A stretch of DNA of 17,663 nt from assembly GCA_937951395.1 (NCBI GenBank), contig CALFBV010000160.1, forward strand, positions 1-17,663, written 5' to 3'. The notes beneath the pieces were generated by a model. It was not told where the DNA came from and ran no database searches. It saw only the letters and a program-made list of their open reading frames with translations. Position 1 is the stretch's first letter. Every line of letters begins with the position of its first letter. Made by a program: the position numbers and the translations under genes. Positions 1 to 6,678 of this stretch are shown here, in pieces. Source of the stretch: an uncultured Rubritalea sp. (GTDB lineage: Bacteria > Verrucomicrobiota > Verrucomicrobiia > Verrucomicrobiales > Akkermansiaceae).

Positions 1-460
1 CAAACTTGTAAAAATTACTGAGAATTGGTTACTTCGAATTTTGAGCTAAACTTTTTACTGAATTTTCTAGACATCTGGAAAAAAGTTATAAAAAAAGAAA
101 CAAGTGATTTGGATAAAAGGAAAAAATACTAAAAATCACACAAGTTGGAAGGAAAATCAGTATCCAGAAAAAAACGGGTGAAAGGGAAGTGTGCTTGTTG
201 TTTTGGCTCAAAATTTATTCTATAATTGGAAATTTCAATTGAAAATTAGTGTGAAGACAAGTGCTAAAGCTAGAGGTTTGTAGAGTCTTTTTTTTATAGT
301 TTTTTTTACTCTACTCTAGAGCCATTCTAAGTTTCTCTTTAAGTCCTAACTTGCTTTTATGTGCTTTTCATTGCTTTAATTGTTGAATAATCCTTGAAAA
401 TTTATCTTGTTAAAACTATATTGGATTAGTTTTGAGTTCATTTTTAAAATTGTTAGATGA
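1..460. other. AT-rich intergenic region after pstA, no gene seen
   Basis: I see no convincing coding region. The stretch is much richer in A and T than the rest of the window, with many A and T runs. On the plus strand there is a good -10 hexamer, TATAAT at 221-226, with only a weak -35 (TTGTTT, 198-203). A 12-bp palindrome (TTTCAATTGAAA, 233-244) follows. An inverted repeat GTAGAGT (280-286) / ACTCTAC (308-314) encloses long T runs. None of these forms a clear intrinsic terminator for the minus-strand pst genes. pstB, expected next to pstA, is not here. Confidence 0.6.
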
Positions 461-1585
461 TTACCACTTAAGTTTCTTTCTAAGACGGTTTCTTAATACC
501 ATCGAGAGTAGAGCGAAGCCCATGACGAGAATGAGAAAAGCTGCGATGGAGCCATATTGCATCGGTTTCACATACTCGGAGTCGGGGAACTTTGCTAAAG
601 TATAGATGTGAAATGGCAGAGCTTGAACAGACTGAGTAAGGAAGCTCCAAGGACCTTCTACTTGCTCCCAAGGAAGAGTAGATTTCTCAGACATGGTAGC
701 AGTAAGCATGATGGGTGCGGTCTCACCAGCTACACGTGTGATGCCCAGCACAGAGGCTGTGAGAACTCCTGGAATAGCAAAAGGAAGCACAGATTTACGA
801 ATGGTTTGCCATTGTGTAGCACCTAGGGCATAAGATGCCTCGCGGAAGCCTGTTGGTACTGCGCGGAGACTTTCTTCACAGGCTGTAATGATGACTGGGA
901 GTACCATGATGGCGAGCGTGCAGCTACCTGCGAGGAGAGAAGTACCCCAACCTTGAAAGCTAAGATAGCTATCAGTCCAGAACCAACGGCAGACAAAGGC
1001 AGTAGTGTCCTTCGGTGCGTCTGTGATGACAGGTGCTAACCAGCAGAATACACCTAATCCGAAAAGTGCAAATACAATAGATGGGACACCGGCTAAGTTA
1101 AGAATAGATAGCCTAATCGCGGACATGACTCTACCATGACCGCAGTATTCACTAAGGTAGATAGCGGCAGAAACTCCGATGAATAAGGCGATAATCATAC
1201 AAAAGAAAACGAGTAAAAATGTCCCTGAGAGTGGGCCTAATATTCCACCGCCACTTGCAGTTAGATTTTTCAGGCCGATAATTTCTTTTTCAGGATATGC
1301 TACTATCCATTGCTCGTAGTTCTTTTTCGTCATTGCGTAATTTTTCCCATCTTCGTCTTCCCAAACACTAAGAATCTGAGGGCTTTCTGTGAAGAACTCA
1401 GTATTAATGTAGGGAGCTTCATCGCTAAAAAAAGTAGGTAATCCCTTCATGAAAATATTACTAAATATAAAGACCGCTGACACAATGATGATATAGGTGC
1501 AAAGACGTAGACCCCATAAGGAAAAGAATTCTTTTCTCTGATTCCAGCCTTGTTGGCTTTGAAAGGGATTTGATTTATTAGTCAT
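461..1585 (-). CDS. pstA: Phosphate ABC transporter permease PstA
   Basis: Inner-membrane permease subunit of the high-affinity Pst phosphate importer, partner of PstC. The 374-residue product has a cytoplasmic N-terminus, a first membrane helix at about residues 30-50, then a BPD_transp_1-type core starting near 'GGGILGPLSGTFLLV' (about 112). The EAA-type loop that contacts the ATPase is visible as 'EASYALGATQWQTIRKSVLP' (about 249-268). It is longer than the roughly 300 residues usual for PstA, because the first periplasmic loop carries about 40-50 extra residues (about 55-108). It starts 15 bp after the pstC stop and is the last gene of the run. The start has no strong Shine-Dalgarno sequence. 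The ATPase gene pstB does not follow within the 460 bp available. Confidence 0.93.
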   Translation of the reverse strand: MTNKSNPFQSQQGWNQRKEFFSLWGLRLCTYIIIVSAVFIFSNIFMKGLPTFFSDEAPYINTEFFTESPQILSVWEDEDGKNYAMTKKNYEQWIVAYPEKEIIGLKNLTASGGGILGPLSGTFLLVFFCMIIALFIGVSAAIYLSEYCGHGRVMSAIRLSILNLAGVPSIVFALFGLGVFCWLAPVITDAPKDTTAFVCRWFWTDSYLSFQGWGTSLLAGSCTLAIMVLPVIITACEESLRAVPTGFREASYALGATQWQTIRKSVLPFAIPGVLTASVLGITRVAGETAPIMLTATMSEKSTLPWEQVEGPWSFLTQSVQALPFHIYTLAKFPDSEYVKPMQYGSIAAFLILVMGFALLSMVLRNRLRKKLKW

Positions 1586-1600
1586 AATTGTTAGAGAGTC

Positions 1601-3550
1601 TTAATTTTTGTTAGATCGTTTAGCGATGATGCGTTGGCAAACGCTATTGATGCAAAGTGAAATGAGGAAGAGGACCAGTCCGACCATGAAGAGAGCTTTC
1701 CAGTGCAATACCCCTGGCTCTACTTCACCATATTCTTGAGCGATTATTCCTGTCATGGTGTGAACTGACTCACCCATCACACCTAGACCTTTAGATAGGT
1801 CTGGGATTCTTGCTTTATTTCCCGCTACGAGTAGCACAACCATCGTCTCACCGATGACGCGGCCGAAGCCTAGCATCACTGCTGCTACGATTCCTGATAA
1901 TGAGGCTGGGACGACAATCCTAAGGGCTGTTTGTAGTTTATTTGCCCCCATCGCGAGTGAGGCTTCTGTGTATGCTTTTGGAACGTTATTGAGGGCATCT
2001 TCAGCGAGTGTGAAAATGGTTGGGCACGCCATGAATGCGAGTAGTAGGCCAGCAAGTAAGACATTGAGACGGTCTTGGATGGGGAACCCAGGTATCCATG
2101 ACAGCCAGCCTACATTACTTAAGCCCTGGAGAAGCCCTGCTACGACTAATACGCCGAATAAACCTAAAACGACGGAGGGGATAGCTTGAATAAACTCGAT
2201 ACCAGGCTTGAGGAAACCAGCTTCTCTTTTAGTCGCGAACTGGTTGACATAAATGGCCGCACCGATAGCAAGAGGAACAGCAAAGAACATCGCAACGACT
2301 GAGATAAGTAATGACCCAGTGAAGAGCGGAACTAGTCCATAGAGACTCTGTCGATTACTGCCTGTCTTCCAGTCAGCACCAAAGAAAAACGCGGTGATAG
2401 AATCCCAAATAGTAACTGGCTTTTGGTGATTCCATTCTGTAAGCAGTGCTTTTCTGTCTGAGCTGATTTCTTTGAGTTCATCAAAAAGTCTTGAGCTTTC
2501 TTTGATGAGAATTTCAGATTTTTCTGTCTGAATTTCAGCCTTGGCTAGCAAATCCACTCCCGCTTGAAATTCTGAGATCATTTTGTCTGCTGCTTCATCA
2601 TGTTTCTTGATTTCGGCATAGACTAGCTTGATGTTCTCATCAGTATCTACTTCAACTATTTTGGACCGTAATTTATCGATTCTTTCTTGAATTGCAACGG
2701 CTCTTTTAGATTCTGATTCTAGACTTTCCAAGTCTTTACTAAGCACATCAATACTCTCTTGATTTGTTCGGTTATTAAAAATTGTTTGGTAAGTAGTGAG
2801 AGCTTGCTTTTCGATCATTACATATATCTGACGCAATTCATCATCGGACTGTTTAATAGTATCAATAGCTTTAAAAAAACTACCCATCTGCTCATTGATC
2901 ATTGATGGAATGCGATTCACCTCATCAGGAGTTTCATATTCATTAAGCGCATATTGCTCAGCGAAAATAAGAGCTCTCGTATATGAATCTTCAGAAATTT
3001 CTTCTGTTTCAGGCAGCCGAACTTGGATTTCTTCTAAAAGTTTACTTCTTGGTAGTGTGGCGCATACTTTTCTAACAGATTCTTTCAACGTGATGGCAGC
3101 AGATTCTTTCTCAGGCCCTTCATCTAGTTCTGTATATTCATCTACTTCATTTTCTAGCTGATCGTCGATAATGCTTTCTAATTCTTCATAAATAGGAACA
3201 ACTGTTTCTAGAGCTCCGAATCTAGCACGACGTTCATTGATAAATGCCTGATTTACTTTAGTGTAGAGAGCATCATAGCCAGTTAATTGGTAATTGACAT
3301 GATTAGCGGCTTCGACTCCAGAAATGCGTGCTTCCGATAGCTCAGTGCGGTATCCAGGAATGAATCCTATGGCGGACTTAAAAAGGAAAATACAAATGAA
3401 AAAAAGGAAAAGAATTGCTAAATAGGCATTACCCCCGAAAAAGCCCTTCACTGCTCCATCTGCGTTGAGGTTGAGCCCCATGAGCTGGACCCCGCGTTTG
3501 CGTTTGAAGCTAACTCTTTCAGACAAGTTAGGTTGATTTTTTTTTGCCAT
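1601..3550 (-). CDS. pstC: Phosphate ABC transporter permease PstC with a large periplasmic insertion
   Basis: Inner-membrane permease subunit of the Pst phosphate importer. It has 649 residues, against about 320 for E. coli PstC (family knowledge). The basic N-terminus (residues 1-20) should be cytoplasmic, and the first membrane helix is at about 42-64. The permease core begins near 'FFFGADW' (388-394), where the normal protein resumes, and runs through 'YGLVPLFTGSLLISVVA' to the end. The ATPase-contacting EAA loop is 'EASLAMGANKLQTALRIVVP' (530-549). Between helix 1 and the core lie about 315 extra residues (about 65-380). They are rich in Glu, Lys, Leu and Ile in coiled-coil-like patterns, with a very acidic stretch at about 122-150. 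By the positive-inside rule this segment is periplasmic. pstA follows by 15 bp; pstS lies 139 bp upstream across two hairpins and a PHO-box-like site. The start has no evident Shine-Dalgarno. Confidence 0.94.
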   Translation of the reverse strand: MAKKNQPNLSERVSFKRKRGVQLMGLNLNADGAVKGFFGGNAYLAILFLFFICIFLFKSAIGFIPGYRTELSEARISGVEAANHVNYQLTGYDALYTKVNQAFINERRARFGALETVVPIYEELESIIDDQLENEVDEYTELDEGPEKESAAITLKESVRKVCATLPRSKLLEEIQVRLPETEEISEDSYTRALIFAEQYALNEYETPDEVNRIPSMINEQMGSFFKAIDTIKQSDDELRQIYVMIEKQALTTYQTIFNNRTNQESIDVLSKDLESLESESKRAVAIQERIDKLRSKIVEVDTDENIKLVYAEIKKHDEAADKMISEFQAGVDLLAKAEIQTEKSEILIKESSRLFDELKEISSDRKALLTEWNHQKPVTIWDSITAFFFGADWKTGSNRQSLYGLVPLFTGSLLISVVAMFFAVPLAIGAAIYVNQFATKREAGFLKPGIEFIQAIPSVVLGLFGVLVVAGLLQGLSNVGWLSWIPGFPIQDRLNVLLAGLLLAFMACPTIFTLAEDALNNVPKAYTEASLAMGANKLQTALRIVVPASLSGIVAAVMLGFGRVIGETMVVLLVAGNKARIPDLSKGLGVMGESVHTMTGIIAQEYGEVEPGVLHWKALFMVGLVLFLISLCINSVCQRIIAKRSNKN

Positions 3551-3587
3551 TGCGAGTGCTTTTTAATTGAGAGCTGTAAAAGTATAA

Positions 3588-3625
3588 ATCATTATTATGT
3601 GACAAGCTCGTCACATAATAATGAT
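3588..3625. repeat. Perfect 16-bp inverted repeat between pstS and pstC
   Basis: The arm at 3588-3603 (ATCATTATTATGTGAC) is repeated exactly as its reverse complement at 3610-3625, leaving a 6-base loop. In the pst mRNA it would form a long AT-rich hairpin after the terminator-like stem of pstS. In the DNA it contains PHO-box-like site C. Either role, or both, could apply. Confidence 0.8.
3594..3615 (-). promoter_or_regulatory. PHO-box-like site C (pstS-pstC gap)
   Basis: Read on the minus strand this is two abutting 11-mers, TGTGACGAGCT then TGTCACATAAT. The 11-bp period and the TGTCA core match the known architecture of PhoB-binding PHO boxes. It shares the positions .TG.C.A..T.GTCAC with three other sites in this window. 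A -10-like TATACT lies at 3581-3586, 12 bp after the TGTCAC core, so pstC and pstA may have their own phosphate-responsive promoter. The site lies inside a 16-bp perfect inverted repeat. PhoB binding is inferred. Confidence 0.6.
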
Positions 3626-3632
3626 CGGAAGG

Positions 3633-3664
3633 AAAACCACCAAGGCATTGTTGCTTTGGTGGTT
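3633..3664 (-). terminator. Attenuator or partial terminator after pstS
   Basis: Arms at 3635-3646 and 3653-3664 pair over 12 bp with one G-T wobble and a 6-base loop. On the minus strand the stem is followed by a short, interrupted T tract (TTTTCCTTCC). It begins about 25 bp after the pstS stop. Such stems between pstS and the permease genes commonly let the binding protein be made in excess over the membrane parts; here that is an inference. Confidence 0.6.
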
Positions 3665-3689
3665 ATGTGATGAACTACGTTAAATGTAA

Positions 3690-4550
3690 TTACTCTGTTT
3701 CAGCATCTTTTTTGATTGCGGCAGCTGCCACAGGAGTTGGCACAAAACCTATTTTTGCGACGATCTCATTAGCTTCTTCAGATTGAGTCATCCATGTGAG
3801 GAGCTTAGCTACTTCGCCTTCTGGCTCACCTACAGTGTAGTAGTATAGCTTCCGTGCGAGAGGATATTTAGAGATCTTTGAGATCTTTGGTGAGACACCA
3901 TCAACCTTTACTGTCTTATAGTTATCTCCATCAGCGTAAGCTAGGCCTACATAGCCGATGCCATTTTCGTTTTTGGAGACTTCGGTGCAGATTGGCTGAT
4001 TACCTTCTAGCTTTTGGCATTTGTCACCATAGTCCTTCTTAGACATTGCTAGTCCACTGAATGACTTGTATGTGCCAGAAGAAGTATTTCGCGTATAGAC
4101 AGAAATGGAGCCAGCTTTACCACCGACTTCAGACCAATCTGTGATAGATCCAGTAAAGATACCTTCGATCTGAGTTAGGCTCAGTTTTTTAATAGGGTTC
4201 TTCTCATTGACGATTACCGCAATCATATCATAAGCCGCGATGTGCTCCACGAGCTTCTTTCCCTTCGAGGCAAAATTGTCGAGTTCCTTGTCTTTGACCT
4301 TGCGGCTAGACATTCCAATGTTGGCTGTGCCTGCCACCAAGTTAGAAAATGCATGTCCTGACCCCTGAGCAAGGATGTCAATTGTAAGTGATGGATTAGT
4401 TTTAAGATACTCAGCCTTCAGCTGTGGAACGAGTTTCGCGCCGAGTGTGTCTGATCCTTTAATCTCTATTTTCTCAGCGGCTGCTGAACTGATCATTGCC
4501 AGAGAGGAAAAAAGTGAAGTAACAACAGTTTTTAATGTCTTTATTTTCAT
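3690..4550 (-). CDS. pstS: Periplasmic phosphate-binding protein PstS
   Basis: Solute-binding protein that captures phosphate in the periplasm and hands it to PstC/PstA. The 286-residue product has a signal peptide, residues 1-25 (basic start, hydrophobic run, SSAAA before cleavage), followed by a PBP-like fold. Phosphate-contacting loops recognisable from the family are 'GSDT' (32-35), 'GSGHA' (63-67), 'SSR' (81-83) and 'RNTSSGTY' (154-161). Two cysteines (in 'DKCQ' and 'PICTE') could form a disulfide. It lies 73 bp after phoR and is first in the pstS-pstC-pstA order. PHO-box-like site B lies about 82 bp upstream, inside the end of phoR. No Shine-Dalgarno is visible before the ATG. Confidence 0.95.
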   Translation of the reverse strand: MKIKTLKTVVTSLFSSLAMISSAAAEKIEIKGSDTLGAKLVPQLKAEYLKTNPSLTIDILAQGSGHAFSNLVAGTANIGMSSRKVKDKELDNFASKGKKLVEHIAAYDMIAVIVNEKNPIKKLSLTQIEGIFTGSITDWSEVGGKAGSISVYTRNTSSGTYKSFSGLAMSKKDYGDKCQKLEGNQPICTEVSKNENGIGYVGLAYADGDNYKTVKVDGVSPKISKISKYPLARKLYYYTVGEPEGEVAKLLTWMTQSEEANEIVAKIGFVPTPVAAAAIKKDAETE

Positions 4551-4623
4551 TTGAATAATGTGTGGTTAATATTGGTGTATTTTTTTTGAATACATCCACA
4601 TTTTTCACGTAATGAATAAATCA

Positions 4624-5874
4624 TCAATTTAAGGATGGTGACGAGTTTGTCACGTTGATCGTAAAGGTGGTATTAATGCCCGGTTTGGAGGTTGCTGTGA
4701 TGGTTCCTCCGTGGGCTTCGATGGCGTGTTTTACGATACTGAGTCCTAAGCCTGTGCCCTTGACTTCGTTTTGAGAATGGTGCTTCTGGACACGGTAGAA
4801 GCGGTTGAAGATGTAGGGGAGGTGAGCGGAGGGGATGCCTTTTCCGTTGTCACTTACTTCTATGGTGAGTTGACCGTTTAGCTCACGTGCTGAAATGCTG
4901 ATGTGGACGGGGGATTTGGTGTTTTGTTTGAGGGCGTTTTCGATGATGTTGAAGAGTGCTTGCTCCCAGTAAAATGCGTCTCCTGTGAGGTGGATCAGCT
5001 TAGGGTCGAAACCTGTGGTGATGATTGCGTGTTGATTTTGGATGACGGGGGAGAGGCGTTCGATGACGGTGGTGATGGTGTTATTGAGTAGAAATGGCTC
5101 ACTTGCAAGCTGAGCGGATTCTCCAGACTCTAATTTTGAAATAATCAGCATTTCCTCTATTAGGAGGGCTATTCTCTCGCTATGTTTACGCATGGTGGCG
5201 AGTAGCCTGCGTGCGGTGGCTGGGCTGTCTACTACGTCATCATCGATGAGGTTCTCTAGGTATCCGCTGATGATGGCTAGGGGGGTGCGGAGCTCATGGG
5301 AGGCGTTGGCTACGAACTCTCGCTTGATCTGATCTGTGCGGTGCTCGGTAGTGACATTTCTGAGGATGACGCGGTGTAGTGGAGGCTCAGTATTTTCTGT
5401 GATGTCACTGACCGGGAGGGGGGCGTAGTCGATGATCCAGGCGGAGTCTTCCACTGCATTTTTCTGTCCAAAATTAGTTTCTGTTAGAAGAATGTTCTGC
5501 TTCTGGGCTTCGTTATTAAGGATGGCTTCGGCGATGTGTTTACAGATTTCGTCATTGAGGAATGCGGAGGTGATGGACTTTCCTCTGAGTTCTCGTCCTT
5601 CGCAGAGTATTTTAGTTGCTTCATTGGCTACTTGGATGATTCCAGATGCATTAGTGATGATGAGTGCATCATCGAAGGCGTTGAGGACGAGTTTAAGGTC
5701 TCGCCTTTCAGCCTTGGACTTAGAGAGGATTGTTTTGTGTTCTTTTCTATGAGTGGCGTAGGCGGCCTGTGCCTTGTTGTTCTGAGCAGTGAGCATTCTC
5801 CATAGAATGATGCTACAGATGAGTGAGCCAGCTGTGATCATTAGGAGAGTGATGGTGATAGCTTGCGGATTCAT
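4624..5874 (-). CDS. phoR: Phosphate regulon sensor histidine kinase PhoR
   Basis: Membrane-bound sensor kinase that controls PhoB by phosphorylation and dephosphorylation. It has 416 residues. One N-terminal membrane helix (about 6-28) with almost no periplasmic part is typical of PhoR. A basic linker and a PAS-like domain (about 60-150) follow, then the HisKA domain with the H-box 'ANASHELRTPLA' and phospho-acceptor His193. The ATP-binding domain has the N-box 'FNIIENALK' (308-316), 'DNGKG' (342-346) and 'GTGLGLSIVKHA' (373-384). The ATG overlaps the phoB stop (ATGA at 5871-5874), so the two are translationally coupled. The last codons contain PHO-box-like site B, which would serve pstS. 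The gene order phoB-phoR-pstS and the single-helix architecture favour PhoR over other kinases. Confidence 0.93.
   Translation of the reverse strand: MNPQAITITLLMITAGSLICSIILWRMLTAQNNKAQAAYATHRKEHKTILSKSKAERRDLKLVLNAFDDALIITNASGIIQVANEATKILCEGRELRGKSITSAFLNDEICKHIAEAILNNEAQKQNILLTETNFGQKNAVEDSAWIIDYAPLPVSDITENTEPPLHRVILRNVTTEHRTDQIKREFVANASHELRTPLAIISGYLENLIDDDVVDSPATARRLLATMRKHSERIALLIEEMLIISKLESGESAQLASEPFLLNNTITTVIERLSPVIQNQHAIITTGFDPKLIHLTGDAFYWEQALFNIIENALKQNTKSPVHISISARELNGQLTIEVSDNGKGIPSAHLPYIFNRFYRVQKHHSQNEVKGTGLGLSIVKHAIEAHGGTITATSKPGINTTFTINVTNSSPSLN
4633..4654 (-). promoter_or_regulatory. PHO-box-like site B (end of phoR, upstream of pstS)
   Basis: Minus-strand 11-mers CGTGACAAACT then CGTCACCATCC. 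The core is a perfect GTGAC-N6-GTCAC palindrome at 4638-4653. It ends 82 bp before the pstS ATG, within the coding end of phoR. A possible -10 (TTAAAT) lies shortly downstream but is not strong. It shares the window-wide consensus .TG.C.A..T.GTCAC. Confidence 0.55.
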
Positions 5875-6548
5875 TGAGTAGTTATCTGGTATCCTACGCC
5901 GCGCACAGTCTGGATCAGGTCTGAGTGGGGGCCTATTTTCTGTCTCAGACGCTTCATGTGGGTGTCTAGTGTGCGGCTGTTTACTTCGTCATGATAGCCC
6001 CAGACTTCCTTGAGGAGGGTGTATCTATCTTGCGGAGCATTGGCGCGTTCACAGAGGTAGAGTATGAGTTTAAATTCAGTCGCTGTGAGGTCGATGAGTT
6101 TATTGTCAGCGAAAAGTTGCAGAGTGCTTTTGTTAAATCTAAATGGTGTACACTCAAAGAATGATGAAGAGGTAGACTTGGTGTATCGCTTTAGTATGGC
6201 CTTAATGCGCAAGATGAGTTCCTTGGGGCTGAAGGGCTTTGTTAGGTAGTCATCGGCACCTATCTCTAGTCCTGCGATGCGGTCTTCTGTCTGCGCTTTG
6301 GCGGTGAGAATGAGGACGGGGATGTGTCTGGTGCGGTCATCATTCCTGAGTTCCTTGAAGACTGCGAAACCATCTTTCTTAGGAAGCATGAGGTCTAGTA
6401 TGATGAGGTCTGGCGGATCCTGAAACGCGGCGTCCACACCAGATTGACCATCATGTACCATGACTGAGCTATACTGGTGGCGCTCTAGGTTGAAGCTGAT
6501 GAGTTCAGCGATGTCTACTTCGTCTTCGATGATGAGAATAGTCTGCAT
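5871..6548 (-). CDS. phoB: Phosphate regulon response regulator PhoB
   Basis: Transcription activator of the phosphate-starvation regulon. The receiver domain (about 1-120 from the chosen start) has acidic pocket residues E8/D9, phospho-acceptor D52 in 'LIILDLMLP', T82 and K104. The C-terminal OmpR/PhoB winged helix (about 130-225) ends in 'TVRGVGYQI'. I choose the ATG at 6548 (225 residues, close to the 229 of E. coli PhoB) because GGAG lies 5 bases upstream. An in-frame ATG at 6590 would add 14 residues but has no ribosome site, abuts the PHO-box-like site A and precedes the likely -10. The stop overlaps the phoR start by 4 bp. Confidence 0.95.
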   Translation of the reverse strand: MQTILIIEDEVDIAELISFNLERHQYSSVMVHDGQSGVDAAFQDPPDLIILDLMLPKKDGFAVFKELRNDDRTRHIPVLILTAKAQTEDRIAGLEIGADDYLTKPFSPKELILRIKAILKRYTKSTSSSFFECTPFRFNKSTLQLFADNKLIDLTATEFKLILYLCERANAPQDRYTLLKEVWGYHDEVNSRTLDTHMKRLRQKIGPHSDLIQTVRGVGYQITTQ

Positions 6549-6576
6549 GTCTTCTCCATGATGACATTTCTCTGTA

Positions 6577-6612
6577 ATTTTACCTTCCATTTATGGTGAC
6601 AATTTAGCCATA
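6577..6612 (-). promoter_or_regulatory. PHO-box-like site A and phoB promoter
   Basis: Box at 6591-6612; minus-strand 11-mers TATGGCTAAAT then TGTCACCATAA. A -10-like TAAAAT (6577-6582) lies 13 bp after the TGTCAC core, close to the spacing of activator-dependent Pho promoters. Transcription would start near 6570 and give a short leader to the phoB ATG at 6548. The arrangement implies autoregulation of phoBR. The box overlaps the end of the upstream gene's terminator by 2 bp. Confidence 0.6.
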
Positions 6613-6653
6613 AAAAAACGAGACTAGCAAATCAATTGATCCGCTAGTCTCGT
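6611..6653 (-). terminator. Intrinsic terminator of the Na+/Pi cotransporter gene
   Basis: Perfect 11-bp arms ACGAGACTAGC (6618-6628) and GCTAGTCTCGT (6643-6653), with a 14-base loop that itself contains the palindrome ATCAATTGAT. On the minus strand the stem is followed at once by TTTTTTTA (6611-6618). It lies 25 bp after the stop of the 6679-8415 gene and separates it from phoB. Confidence 0.9.
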
Positions 6654-6678
6654 GGTTTAAATGAGATGCTGCTTATTA

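Noticed and set aside
270-319. Inverted repeat with long T runs, as a terminator
   Set aside because: The T runs are inside the loop rather than after the stem, the stem is only 7 bp, and on the minus strand (the direction of pst) the tract would be A, not T.
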